Below, one piece after another: positions 35,236 to 47,460 of a DNA stretch of 64,000 bases. Every line of letters starts with the position of its first letter. Positions within the stretch are counted from its first letter, which is position 1. The stretch is from assembly GCF_019578655.1 (NCBI RefSeq), contig NC_063256.1:26522342-26586341 (forward strand). The letters are read 5' to 3'. Origin of the DNA: Ricinus communis (Eukaryota > Streptophyta > Magnoliopsida > Malpighiales > Euphorbiaceae). The notes under the pieces are model-generated. The model was not told where the DNA came from, ran no database searches, and saw nothing but the letters and a program-made list of their open reading frames with translations. The position numbers and the translations under genes are program-made.

Positions 35236-36900
35236 AAAAAAAATATAAAATAATAAAAAAATATTCTACTGATTAGAAAACTTGGAAAGTCTAGTCTGGA
35301 AAAAAACATAGCAATAAAGAGAAAAAAATATTCAGCTTGAAAATCTGAAAGGACTAGCTGATAATAGGAGTTGTATCATGAGAAATCAAAATAAACCTAT
35401 TTTGAGCCTTTACTAAATAAATAAATTATTTAGAATCTTTATCAAACATATATATTTCTGTTTATTATTTTATACACTACTAAAAGTAAAGACAAAACTA
35501 AATCCTAAGTAAAATTAATGAGCTCTAAAAAGAAGCGTCTTTATTTTCTTCTCTTTGTATCTGCATCCTTAGATTCAACAACTAACTCTCGAGTCCTCTT
35601 AAACCATGCAAATCTAGGTGCAGTGGTAGTATGAAGCAGAACTCAAGCTTTGAAGTTGTCATTTATGGTTAGGTCCCCTTCAGTATCAATGTTGCTACAT
35701 AGTACGGTGGGGCCACAACCTCTCAATTTTGTCTAAGAAGTCGTATCAGTGGGAAACCTTCAAATTCGAGAGGAAATTTCATGATCAGTTGCTTTTGCCC
35801 GTATTGGCGATAAAGCTTGGAAGGTGTGTAGAAAGTGGATGCTCGTAAACCGAGTTAAGGAATGCAACTGCTATATACCAGGAGTGTGACGTGGTTAATT
35901 TTCCACCAAGGACAAGTCCATCGGGTGACTGTGTCTGGAATGCCCTTCATCTAAGAAATCCAGTTGTCATAACCTCGAGGTGTAGCGATAGAGCGAACTT
36001 GCACATGTTTCGGCTCATACTTGTGAATGTCCCTTGGGATGATTAATATTTGAAGCTCCTTGTGCAACCAAATTTGCAAAAAGAGAAAAGAAAAGAAATT
36101 AAAGAAAGAGCTAAGTTGAAAAATCGAAAGGGAGGCTTATGTAAAAATAGAGTCTGCTAAGTCAAAAACTCGAAAGGGCGACTTAGATAAAAGTAAAGAT
36201 AATAGCCTGCTAAGTTGAAAATCCAAGAGGCTACGTTAGGTAAAAATTAAGGCAAAAAGAATAAAAAGAAAAGAGATTTGGTTGTATACCTACAAGAGAA
36301 TGAGGCTGCTACCAAACAATTGATGAGTTTTATACATGTCCAACCCAATGACGATTTTAGCTAAGATAATTGGAATTAGATTAGCTCCATGCTCTACTTG
36401 GTTAATGATGCCTGCAATTATTATGTCTCCCTCTCATTGAGGAGAAATTAGTAGGAATTGAGCATAAAGGCAAAAGCTCAACATCCTAACCTAAACAGGT
36501 GCACCTCTCTCTTTCTTCTCACAATAGGGGATTAATGAGGTGATAATGATGGATTCACCTACAGAATGAGAAAGTACCTCAGTTGGGGGCATATTGAATA
36601 ACTCTATCAATTTGCCAGAAAAAGGGTCATCTAGCCTTGGCAAAGCAATAGGATGAGCAAACTCTTTGGGGGCTCTAAGAATAGCAGAACACTCTTCAAT
36701 CATGGGGCATAGCTCTTGCCCATTGAAGCGAAAGACATAATCTTTTGGGCACCAGAAGCTAACAGCTTAGTGAAGAAAGTTGCAGTCAAGCTTGGTATGT
36801 TGCATCACTTTGAAGGAAGAAAGGTGGAATTTCACAAGTTTGATCCACTTATCACTGGTTAGGATTTTTGAGAAGGATTTTCAGGGCTTTTTACTTCTTT
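35236..36900. other. Probable Tat-element 3' untranslated region and flank
   Basis: No reliable gene. It holds the tandem repeats at 36110-36260. A 70-codon minus ORF (36703-36491) contains ALPRLDDPFSGKLIELF but I recognise no family. Confidence 0.45.
36110..36260 (+). repeat. Three imperfect ~50-bp tandem repeats
   Basis: Units start at 36110, 36156 and 36209 with GCTAAGT(T/C)(G/A)AAAA, then C-AAAGGG/AGAGG and a TTAG/TTATG-TAAAA block. Such repeats are common after pol in Tat/Ogre-type elements, consistent with the integrase remnant upstream. Confidence 0.75.
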
Positions 36901-38099
36901 GAGTCATGGTTTTTGATCTAAAAGGAATAAATCGTGTATGGAGAAGTTTGAAAGGATTCACGTGTATATATAGGCTAAAAATCAGTATTGGAATCAGACT
37001 CTATAGCTGCAGAGCCGATCGGCTCAGCTCTACAACTAATCGACTGTGTGATGTCCTCAACTTGAAATTTGTGAATTTTGGGGCTTTTAAGGCATTTTTT
37101 GGTTCTTGACATTCATATAAGTTATATATATGATGTTTAGCAATAGAAAAGTGCTGAAAGTGCTCAAATGATCACAAATCTAAAATTATATAACAAAATA
37201 AATTACAGTATCATACAAAGCAGAGTTTTATGAAAAAGTACAAAACGACAACTAGTCTAATTAAAAGTCATCAGGGCTCTCTTTCGAGTTATACATCCCC
37301 TCGTCAGAATCAGCTTCCATACCCTAGGTCCGGAGAGTAGATAGTTGAAGTGTCAGGGTCTCAATCCGGTGTTGATGTGCATCCACTTCTCCCTGAGCCC
37401 TGGTAATCCATCTATAATAGAGAAAATCCAAAGGATTATATTTTGCATTTCATAACTTACATACATATATTTTGCATTTATTTCTTACTTTTTTGCTTAC
37501 CCTCCAGTCTTCGCCGATAACGAAGAACTGTCTCCTTGCAACCACAACGATCCGACATACGTGCTCGAACTGATCTCTCTAAATCTTATAATTGCATAGG
37601 CATATGTGTTACTAACATTTTAAGAAAATAAAATAAGTGTAAAAGAATAAAGAAGAAGACAACTCACGTGTGTATAATTGCTCGGAGTAAACTTCAGGGG
37701 AAGGCTCGACTTTAAGGCTAGCCGATGATCCACAATACCGGAAGGACTTCAGTAAGACACCGTAGCATCTAGAAGAAATAGGATGCTCCTCAGAATGACG
37801 TCAGGCAGCGTAGCATCTAGAAGAAATGGGAGGTGACTTTGAAGCAGCGATGGTAGATGAGCCTAAAATGCGAGTAGGCCGCCTTTCTACCTACTCAGAA
37901 ACCCAAGGTGTGGGGCGTGAAACTGCAATAAAAGAGTGATGATTAAATAATGGTGCAATAATGATTCAGTAAAGCAATTAGAGTGGGAAAATACATGGGC
38001 AATGGTGTCACTGTCTAAAGGCATAGACCATAGCAACTAACTCATGAAGTACATATAATCGGTCCTCCGTGATCGAATGGTAAGATCCTTAAGGTTGTA

Positions 38100-39030
38100 T
38101 CCATTGAGACTTATCGCCAGCTCTTCGTCAGTAATATCAATCGTCCATAACATCGACAAGGGAGGGGACATATGTACTCGCCGTCGGCTGGGCCCTCTCT
38201 CCTAGCCATAAATTCGCTCACCCAAGTACCATGCTCGGTAAGTAGGGCTAGCCAGAAGTATCCTTTTGTTCTCAATATCGGCGGCGGATAACATATAAGG
38301 ATTCTAGTAGCAACAATCCATGAGCCAATCACCGTGAATCTAAAAATGCAAAGGTAAGTAATTAAACTCTAAAGATCCCAAATTTTAGTTGATGAATTTT
38401 TCTTTTACCTAATCCTAGGATATATATTTGATCCACATACAATGTACATGGACCTATGACCACTCCAACAAGATGCTGCTGCTTGAGCCCCGTCGACTCA
38501 ATAAGTGCTAATAGGCTGGGAGCTTACTAAAAATTAGATCTCTAGGGCCTACACCTGTATTCAAACAGTCAGTAATTGATGCACAAATAAAAGAATAAGA
38601 ATGTATAATAAAAAGCATAATTTATGTGTATGGCGTGCCAAAAACTATAGAGCCTCTTACTCCCGCGGACTGTGATGTCCATCTATTGATACAAATACAT
38701 GAGAGCATCGGCCCCCAATTATAAGAAGAGACATGGTTCAGATCTCTTAGAAGAGCTAAGAAGTTCAAGTTCAGCGAATTCCCCAAGTTGCTGAACAAAG
38801 TGGTCTTGAACAAATAGACCAGAAATGAACGAGCCATATGGTCCATCTCTAGTGCAGACCGATGGGTCATACATCGAGTGTTCTTTCATGTAGGCAAGGA
38901 CCCTAGAAAGTCAATGATGAACTAGTCCCGAGCGTCAGACCTCTAATCATGGATGGCATCATTAAAAGGTTGTGATTTGGGTGCGCCCTACAAATCTCAA
39001 AAAAGAATTGGCCATTTCGAGACAAATGTG
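38100..39030 (-). pseudogene. Plant mobile domain (PMD) protein pseudogene
   Basis: The minus frame 38870-38622 reads DHMARSFLVYLFKTTLFSN, NFLALLRDLNHVSSYNWG and GVRGSIVFG. The pattern ARAFLLYLLG.TLF ... LPLL.DL ... Y.WG is the core of the plant mobile domain, found in MULE- and gypsy-associated ORFs and in a few host silencing proteins. A later block (38332-38111) may be the next exon. Stops and missing exons mean it is dead. A transposon origin is more likely than a host gene, given the surroundings. Confidence 0.55.
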
Positions 39031-39315
39031 ATAGAATTTGGCTAAGAATTGAAGAAGAAATCAAAGAAAGAGTGTAAAAGGTTTAAAGAGAAAGTAGGAA
39101 AGAATGGATAAGGGGGTATATATATGTCCTAAGGAAGGAAAAAGTCTCATTTTGGTCCCTAACCTCCAAAAGTATGTTTGAGTCCCCAAACGGGCCAATT
39201 ATTGATTCAGTCCCCATAGGATAAAGATCAATCAAATTACATCCTAAAGTGGAATTTATCAATCCAAAATCAAATTCAACACTCGAAAGTGGGAAATCAA
39301 TCAATCTAACAGGCA

Positions 39316-39620
39316 TAATCCTTTAATATAGTAGACATAGTCTCTTAATCAAGCATGCATAGTCCTTTAATCAAGCTGGCACAGTTCATTAATCAATTAG
39401 GTGCAGTCCTTCAATTAATCAGGAGTAGTCCTTTAATCTAGCAAGCAAAGTCCTTCAACCAGACAGGCGTAGCCCTATAATCAAGCAAGCAAAGTCCTTC
39501 AACCAGACATGCGTAGCCCTATAATCAAGCATGCATGTCCTTGCAATAAAATAGGTGTAGACCTTCAGTCCATATGGGTGTGATCCCTAAAATAAAATAA
39601 GTATGGTCCCTAAGTCAAAG
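39316..39620 (+). repeat. Diverged ~28-30-bp tandem array
   Basis: About ten units of the form TAGTCCTTTAATCAAGCA-GCA. The best pair (GCAAGCAAAGTCCTTCAACC with CAGACAGGCGTAGCCCTATAA) is repeated almost exactly at 39450 and 39485. It lies upstream (minus sense) of the mobile-domain remnant. Confidence 0.8.
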
Positions 39621-40252
39621 TCAGATAGAAAGTCTGCACCAGCTCGGGCCTATGGAGCGTAGCCTCTATAGCTCGAAGTCATATCCTTTTTTGTTGTATT
39701 CTTGATATTTATGATTTGTCTCAATTTATTTAAATATATTTATGTTTAGAAATCTCAATAAACTGAGGACAAACTGTTAGCACCCCTTTTTCGGATCTAG
39801 ATATCGAGGGAATTATGGAAAATTCAATGATGAAAGTTATTATTTTTCTCGAGTCTCAAAAGCTTAAGGACGGTTGAATCCCAATTAGGGTTGTCAATAG
39901 TCAAACTAAAATTATTTTTTGAAATCAATTTAGACTAAAATGGCAGAAAAAAATTAAATTTAGGGGGTAAAGTTGCAGATTTTAAAAGCTCAGGGACTAA
40001 AATATAAAAAAATCTAGAACTTTTTGTCCCCTAAGGTAATCTACTCAAGATACAGCCAATTTGGGTATACACAGAGCTAATAGGCTTAGCATAGAGCCAG
40101 TCGGCTCTGTGGATAATCGATTGGCTCTACAGAGTCCCGATTAGTCCCCATTTTGATTTTCAACATTGTTTTGTTTGTTTTCTAGATTTAAAACGCCAAA
40201 ATACACCTTATAGAATCTTTTATTGAATAATAATTTGAATTTAAAATGTTTT

Positions 40253-41439
40253 TATTGTCCCTTAGAACCAAGAAGGGGAATTCAATTGGTGACCTCAAAT
40301 TGCGAAATTGAATAATTTTAGGTCGCACATAAGGATTTAATAAGGAGTAAAGAGAATTGGAAAAGAGTTGGGTTAGAAAGATTAACACAAAGATTTATAG
40401 CGGTTTAGGAACAATCCTCCCTACATCCACTCTTCACGATCACACTTGAGTATTCCACTATAATCTTTAAGATTACAACCTTTGGGTTTTACATGTTCAC
40501 CCAACAAGTTGGTGTTTTCTAAGGCTAACACTAAACCTCTTCCCTTAGTGCTAATCCCTCACTATGTCTCTTAACCCTTGAGTATTAATGGTTACTTAAC
40601 AACTAATTTATTGTGTTTTTAATACTTAGGCTCACATGAAAACCCTTTAGAGTTATAGTTGAACAACATAATTTAACTTAAGGCACCTTATAAAAAAGAA
40701 AATTGAGTGTAGAAAGTTGAAAAATAAATTTACAAGAGTTTGGACAAGACACAATCACACACTTACTTCTTAAGTCTTTATGAGGGGTATTTATACTTAT
40801 ACCTACCTCTTAGAGACGTTACAAGGGGTCAAAAACTCATTTAGTGCAAATTAAGTGACTTGGCAAAAAGTTGCCTGAAGTCATGAAAAGCACCCCTGCG
40901 CTTCTCAAGCGCCCTCGCCCTTTCTAAAAGGAGACGTTAGGACTTCAACGGCTCTAAACACGTGGCTCTGACTTGGTGGCTGATATCTCAATGGTTACTG
41001 ACATTGCATTAATTGTGAAAACTGCCCCTGCACCCTTGTAGCGCCCTCACACATGTCTTGTTCGCGCTCAGAAGCGCTCTCGCGCTTCTCATTGCGATAT
41101 CAACTGCCATTTTGAGTCTCAAGCTTCGAGTTAGAGCGTCCTCGCGCTTCTTAAGGATTTGACTCTTTAACTGCCAGGTGTCACTTTATCATTGGCAAGA
41201 TGTCAGATGGAATTTTCAACGACTTGAATGATTTTGACCATGTGAAAACTGCCCCTGCGCTTTGAAAGCACCCTTATGCTTTTTGGATCTTATTACAATA
41301 TTTTTTTGAAACTTCAAGGAAGATTTGGCCAATCTGAAATCTTTTAATGCACTGCCATATAAACACTCAAACATGATGTTAGCAATATTTAATTTGGTTG
41401 GTAGATCAAAATAGAGATCAATTGACTCTTAGGTCAACA
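40253..41439 (-). repeat. Copia LTR (family A), 3' LTR
   Basis: Minus sense TGTTGACCTAAGAGTC to GGGACAATA, related to 13715-14877, 52293-53407 and 55857-56918. It contains the perfect hairpin AAGCGC-TCTC-GCGCTT at 41072-41087 and several decayed ones between 40890 and 41140. Confidence 0.8.
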
Positions 41440-41670
41440 ATCTCCTTTTTAATTTTCACAACCAAATTGATTAAAAATATAAAATTGGTCATTATATAAG
41501 TGCAATTGTTTATATAAAGAATAAGTTTGAGTTTTGCCCATGTAGTTTTTCCTTGTTGTCTCCCTTTTAATATAGGCATGATTTCTCCCCCTTAATTCTT
41601 TACACTTTTCTTAATTAATTTTTAATCATACCACTTTTCTCCCTTTGGCAAAATTAAAAAGAGTAAATCA

Positions 41671-43039
41671 TTAAGAGAGAAGTGCACAAAGAGACAAGTG
41701 ATAAGAAAAACTAAGGCAACAATAATTATATTTCTTGAAAGATGTATAATCAACATGATATATTAATGCATGAGATAACAAAATGTTAAAAATAAAATAG
41801 AAATAATAGAAAAAGAAAGAAAGAAAAGAAAAGACAAATGAGATAAATCTTTTTCTTCTTCTTCTTCTTCTATAACCATAAGCTCCTTTCCTTGCCTCCT
41901 CCACTTGTACTAGCTTGAGGAGGGGAAATTGACTCGTCTTCTTCTTCTTCTTCTTCTTCCCAATCTTCAACATGGCAATGAGAAATTTTATGGACTTTCT
42001 GAATTTTCACTAGATTCGCATGCAAGTGATGAAGATAGTTCCAAGTCCTCTTCATTTTTGAGAGAGGGTTAGTCATGAAAGGTGAAGAGAGTGGGTTCGC
42101 TTGGCACTCTATGATCCTTTTCCCTATTCTTCCTATCATCAATATATTTCCCAATGAGAAGAATTCACCATCAACTTCCCATTTAGGCCCAAGTCTTATG
42201 AGTTTTGCATCCTCAAAGAAGGTTAGACCTAAAGAGATAGGTGAAATAGGAGGAGTAAGGAAAGTCTTGTTAAGAGACGAAATGACTTGAAGGTGCTTAG
42301 CAATCTTGGTAATGTAAGAAGAGACAAGAATGCACCTTTTTGAGTATTGCCAAGGTGAAGAAGGTGATCAAGGAAGAATTTGGAAGTGAGAATTCGCTTA
42401 CCATTGATCATTGCATAGAGGAAGAGAAGATCTTTTTGAGGCACTTTTTCCACCCCATTGTCTCTTGCATGGATGTTGGTGGCTATCATCCTATACATAA
42501 CCCAATAAACTAAAGATTTTAGGACTTTTGATCTAGAGTATTTGGAGTGAGTGTCCTTGGTGGATATTTATCTCCAAAATTGTGAAGGATAGAGGCATTT
42601 CAATAAAGTTTTCAATAATGGATAGATGTCCTCTCTCTTGGAATCTAAAGATAGATGAGAATTACGGTCTATAAGGGGTCATTTTCTCCCCAAATAGTCT
42701 AAATTCTATTCCATAATACTCATCCTCATCCCCCTCTTTGTTGATCACTAAGGTAGAGAGAAATTCCTTAATAAGATTCTTATATCCTAAATCTAAGGAT
42801 TGGGGTAGGAAGAATTCTTCTAAGCCTACATTTTCTAGGAGGGAATGTACCTCTTTCTAAATGCCAAGCTTGGTAAGTGCTTCCTCATCAAAGAATCAGT
42901 TTGCTTAATTTCCTTCCTTTCAATTGTCATGAATTTGATCCTAGCTTCATCATCAACACCTTTTATTCTCTCTAGAATAGATTTAGAGGAAGAAGAACCT
43001 CTCTCAACAGCTTTCCTTAATCTCATGATTGCTGTTTAA
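41671..43039 (-). pseudogene. Non-pol ORF in the env position of the copia element
   Basis: Minus-strand blocks: 43026-42835 (LRKAVERGSSSSKSILERIK, then ARIKFMTIERKE), about 42760-42680 (DEDEYYGIEF), 42498-42229 (MIATNIHARDNGVEKVPQKD, LFLYAMINGKRI) and 42154-41870 (an acidic EEEEEEED run before SISPPQAST). This resembles the putative plant transposon / Athila-ORF1-like proteins that lie beside retrotransposon pol genes. No transmembrane or signal segment supports a real envelope. Frames break between blocks. Poly-Glu codons come from two CTT microsatellites. Confidence 0.5.
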
Positions 43040-43068
43040 GTATATGAAGAAGGGTTTTTGAAGATATG

Positions 43069-44534
43069 TGATATGCTATTTGTGTAGCTAAAATCTAAGG
43101 CAGTGAACCAATCGATGCAGACTAGCACAAATGGTGAGTATCAAGGTCGTATTCTCGGGAAAGGGTGATCCTAGACCTACTGTAATGTCTTATATTATCT
43201 AACCTTAACAAAATTGATGAAGTATTATGCTATGATTAAATATGAACAAACGATTAACTAAGTATCAAATAATCTGAAAGGATTTAGGAAAACTCTCGAA
43301 GGAAAAAGCAAACCTTAGGGGACCTAAACGAGTTGGATTATAGTGAAGATAGAGATTATACTGATTACCAATTGCAATTACCCGTGGATGAATTCTTAAC
43401 TGAATTCGGTACCTCTCTCGAGATAACCGAATTCCTAAACCTAATAACCTAAAGTTGGAATCTCTTCCTAAAGATCGATTATTCGATTAGCATTAAGGTT
43501 TAACCCGCCTCTATTAAGCTTTGTTAATTCTTAATCCGGCTAGTCAATTACCTTTATCTCTAAGTGATTATTAACCAGTTCTTGCTATTCAAATTTCCAA
43601 TTACTAAATGAATTTCTCAATTACATGAAGCAATCTGAATACCACAACTCACAACGTCTCATGAATAAAGTGATTTCTCATTAATAATGAAAGCAAGAAG
43701 AGACAAGCTTTGATAATCAAATCTCATAAACATTAAAATCAATCCAACAACATAGGAACCCCAATGGGTTTGATAAAATTAGTTACTCATACTAATAAGC
43801 AACACAAAGTAAAGAATAGATTCAGAAAAGTAAATTGAAGGCATGTGCACCCTTCTTCTTCAAGTTGGATAAAAAACCCTAAATTCCCAATTCAGAATAG
43901 TAAACCCTAATTTGCCTCTTGAATGCTCCCAAATCTTGTCTTGATCTTTAATTTGATGTTAAAACAATTGTAATCCTTCATTCAATAGGTGAAATGATCT
44001 TCTAAGGTCGAGTATTGAAGTCTGGAAGAAGATGGTCTATGCTTGTATATGTGAAATCAAGTCAGAAAATCAAACCCTAATTCAGTAAATCGTTTTTTCC
44101 TATATAATTCTTTCAGCTCGGCCGTGGTCAAGCCCGTGTTGATTAGCAAGGGCGGAGTCCAGGCCATGCTGGACTTCCGCGTTCCGTATTTGTTAACTTT
44201 TTCCTGGTTGTGCCCCAACCGATGCTGAGCCACCACGGGCCGTGGTGGCTTCGGAAACCTTGCCAAAATGGCACTCTTGAAGGGCAACTATTTGATGGTT
44301 TAGCACGGCCGGAGTCCAGGTCATGCTCAACCTTGGAATACTAGTCCTTGCTCAATTTGATGGATTCTGGTCTGCAATTGCGCATATTTCCCTCGATTAC
44401 TGATAATATCCCTCGATAATGACCTGAAACATGAAGGGAACCAAAACACAGGTGATTCTAGCATAAAACAAGATAACCATGCACAAAAATATAAATAATT
44501 GGGCATGTAAATATGTATAAAATGATGCATATCA
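43069..44534 (-). mobile_element. Athila-like LTR (type II), probable solo LTR
   Basis: Minus-orientation LTR with left end TGATATGCTATTTGTG and right end GATGCATATCA. The flanks ATATG (43064-43068) and ATTTG (44535-44539) differ at one base and fit an aged target duplication. It shares the conserved 3' half with the type I copies but differs at its 5' end and in its GC-rich segment (44115-44325: GGCCGTGGTC, GGGCCGTGGTGG). Confidence 0.75.
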
Positions 44535-44722
44535 ATTTGAAGTAGAGAAAGAAGGAGTGTTTGAAGATTTGAATTCCAATGTATGTAAAAAGTAATTAAA
44601 CCCTAAAGAATATGTCTTATATAGCTAAAAAGGATAAAAGCGGCTAGAAACGACTAGATTTGAATTTAAAATCAATTTGAAATATTCTTTAACGGCTAAC
44701 TTTTTTCCAGAAAATAAGGAGA

Positions 44723-44755
44723 AGCGCGGGCGCGCTAGAGAAGCGCGATCGCGCT
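44723..44755. repeat. Two perfect GC-rich palindromes in copia internal sequence
   Basis: AGCGCGGGCGCGCT (44723-44736, perfect arms AGCGCG/CGCGCT) and AGCGCGATCGCGCT (44742-44755, fully palindromic), only six bases apart, in AT-rich surroundings. Decayed relatives continue to about 44890. Confidence 0.9.
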
Positions 44756-45302
44756 ATTAAAAAATCAATCACAACGACTATTTTTTTAGGAACTGCGATC
44801 AAGCTTTAGAAATGCGATCGCACTTTAGAGGTCAGTTTTTAGTTTCATGAAGACCTATAAAGCGTGAGTGCCCTTCAGGAGTGCGCTTTTCAAAATAAAA
44901 ATTAAACTTTTAAAAAAAGTCATGCAAGATTATAGTTGATCATACCTTTTCTTTCAGAGTATTAAAATGCATAGTGACTAAGAGAGCACCTCATATATGC
45001 AAAGTGAAATTTTAATACTCAAAATCAAAATAGAGATACAAAAGAGATAGCTTCACATAAGAAATTTCTAAACATATCATGAATAGAAATTGTATAAAAA
45101 GACTAACTAGAGGGCTTCTATCAATCATTCCTAATTCTCTTTTAATGTAACTTAATCTCTCTTTATTAAGAGGTCGGCTAATTAGTTAGTTTTATCAACA
45201 AATTCTAAAATGACATCACCATTTTGCATATGATCTCTCAAAAAATTACACCTAATGCCTATATACTTATTCCTAGAGTGTTGAATGAGATTCTTAAGAG
45301 AT

Positions 45303-45949
45303 TTATGGCACTACTGTGTCACATATTATAGGAATTTGATCAACCTTTCTCCCATAATCTCTTAATTGTTGCTTTATCCAAAGGATTTGTTTGCAATAAC
45401 AACCCGTCGCCACATACTTAGCTTTTGCGGTAAAAAGAGTAACCGAAACTTGTTTCTTACTAAACCAAGATACTAAACATTCACCTAACAAATGACAAGT
45501 TCCAGAAGTGCTCTTTTTATCTAAAAGGCTTCCCGCATAATCGACATCCGAATAGCCTATAATGTCAAAAGATATTTCTTTAGGATACCAAAGGCCTAAA
45601 CGTAAAGTACCATGCAAATACTTCAAAATTCTTTTGACGGCTTTCAAGTGTGACTCTTTCGAGCAAGATTGAAATCTAGCACATAGACATATATTATACA
45701 TAATATTGGGTCTAGAAGCAGTTAAATATAAAAGAGACGAATCATACCTCTATAGAACTTCTTATTAATGCTCTTACCCCTCTCATCTTTGTCCAATTTA
45801 GTTGTGACACTCATGGGAGTCTTTGCTACTTTACAACCATCCATATCAAATTTCTTTAAGAGTTCTTTTATATACTTGGATTGGTTGATAAAATTTCCAT
45901 CCATGTTTTGCTTGATTTGAAGACCAAGAAAGAATTTAAGCTCTCCCAC
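45303..45949 (-). pseudogene. Copia reverse transcriptase C-terminus and RNase H
   Basis: 45949-45722 reads MGELKFFLGLQIKQ, then SKYIKELLKKFDMDGCK. 45701-45303 reads KAVKRILKYLHGT, IIGYSDVDYAGSLLDKKSTS (the SD-DYAG RNase H motif with a catalytic Asp) and a KAKYVA block where EAEY is usual, so the catalytic Glu appears lost. The polypeptide is frameshifted near 45710 and cut at 45949 by the LTR starting at 45950, so the catalytic YVDD part of RT is missing. Confidence 0.85.
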
Positions 45950-47460
45950 TGATGTGTGCTACTCGTGTTAGCTACAATCTGAGGCAGTGTACCTATCGAT
46001 GCAGTCTAGCACTAATGGCGAGTATCAAGGTCGTATTCCTCGGGAAAGCGAAAGCCCAGAGTTACTCCTTTGTTCTTTGTTATATTAACCTAAAATGGAT
46101 GATGAATAAATTCTAAACTAACTATTAACTACAAGCTAAGTTCTAAGGGAGATGCAGGAGTAATTGATAAGTGAAATAATCAAGACAAGAAGACAAACCC
46201 AAAGGGAATCTAAACTAGTTGGCAATCAAACAAAAGATAAAGGATCGGTGAGTCTAATTATGCTACCCGTGGACGAATTCTTAACCGAATTCGGTTTCTC
46301 TCTCTCGATAACCGAATTCCTAAACCTAAAAACCTAAAGTTGGAATCTCTTCCTAACGATTGATTCTTAAATTAGCATTAAGCTTTAATCCGCCTCTATT
46401 AAGCTTTGTTAATTCTTAATCCGGCTAGTTAATTATCCTTATCTCTAAGCGATTATTAACCAGTTCTTGTTATTCAAAGTTCCAATTGCCAAACGGATTT
46501 CTCAATCTCATAAAGCAATCTAAACATCATAATTCACAACGTCTCATGAATAATGCATAATCTTATTAACACTGAAAATAAGAAGAATACAAAACCGACT
46601 CAAACAATCCAACAATATAATATCAAACCAATATAGCAAAGAAATCCCAATGATTTAATCAATTTAGCTAAACATGTTCATGTTTAAAACAATCTAGGAA
46701 ATCAATTACAATGAAAGAATAATGAAAATAAAACATGTACACCCTTTTCTCTTGAATTGGATGAACAGCTCCAAATCTAGATCTACACTTTGATTAATCT
46801 CCCAAACTACCTCTTGAATTGCTCCACTACTGTTTTGCACTCGGAATCTTACGATTCCGGGATTCTTACTCATTGCAACTCTCTCTGCACTCGATGTTGT
46901 GCGAAGAACCGACCACTAGGGCTCAATGTCACTCTTTTTTCCTTCTCTCCTACTCTAAGAAAAATGAATTTTTCTTATATATTTAACTCAGCACGGCCGT
47001 GGTCAAGGCCGTGCTAGTAAGCACGACCGGAGTCCATGCCGTGCTGAAACTGTGGATCTCACCAACTAGGGATTCACCATGACCGTGTTGCTCCCCGTGC
47101 TGGCCACCACGGGCCGTGCTGGAGACCGTGGTGGCTACGGAAACCATGCTCAAACTATTGTTTTGAAGACCAAGTTTTGATGGTTAGTCACGGCCAGAGT
47201 CTAGGCCGTGATGGTCAGCACGGCCTTGACTCAAGCCGTGCTCAATGTGTGCAACGCGGGCTCTTATCCGATCTTGATGAATTCTCATCCATTTCCGCAC
47301 GTATTGATCTATAATTGCTTAAACACCGATGATGGTCCTATAAATGTTCCTGAAATGCAAAAGAACATAAAACACGGGTGATCTGGGAATAAAAGCACAA
47401 TAATTGCTAAGAACATACGCAATAATATGCAAGCAAATATGTGTAAAACTATGCTCATCA
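45950..47460 (-). mobile_element. Athila-like LTR (type II) without a matching target duplication
   Basis: Left end TGATGTGTGCTACTCGTG, right end AAACTATGCTCATCA. The flanks are CCCAC and GTGGA, not a direct repeat, and the RT cut at 45949 does not resume after 47460. This suggests recombination between LTRs of two insertions with loss of the DNA between. The GC-rich segment (46990-47245) carries CACGGCCGTGGTC, CACGGGCCGTGCTGG and similar motifs. Confidence 0.8.

Larger units (their letters stand above)
40253..45949 (-). mobile_element. Ty1/copia element, 3' part: RT/RNase H, extra ORF, 3' LTR
   Basis: On the minus strand: RT/RNase H (45949-45303), a spacer with palindromes, an interrupting Athila-like LTR (44534-43069), an extra ORF region (43039-41671), a polypurine-like tract AAAATTAAAAAGGAGAT (reverse complement of 41440-41456) and the LTR (41439-40253). 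The 5' end is lost at the LTR that starts at 45950. A non-pol ORF between pol and the 3' LTR is the layout of SIRE-type copia elements. Confidence 0.7.

Noticed and set aside
41840..41970. Poly-Glu run suggesting a functional acidic domain
   Set aside because: It derives from CTT microsatellites in a broken ORF.
45303..45701. Calling the copia RT/RNase H a functional gene
   Set aside because: Frameshifted, with an altered RNase H motif, and missing the catalytic part of RT at the LTR junction.
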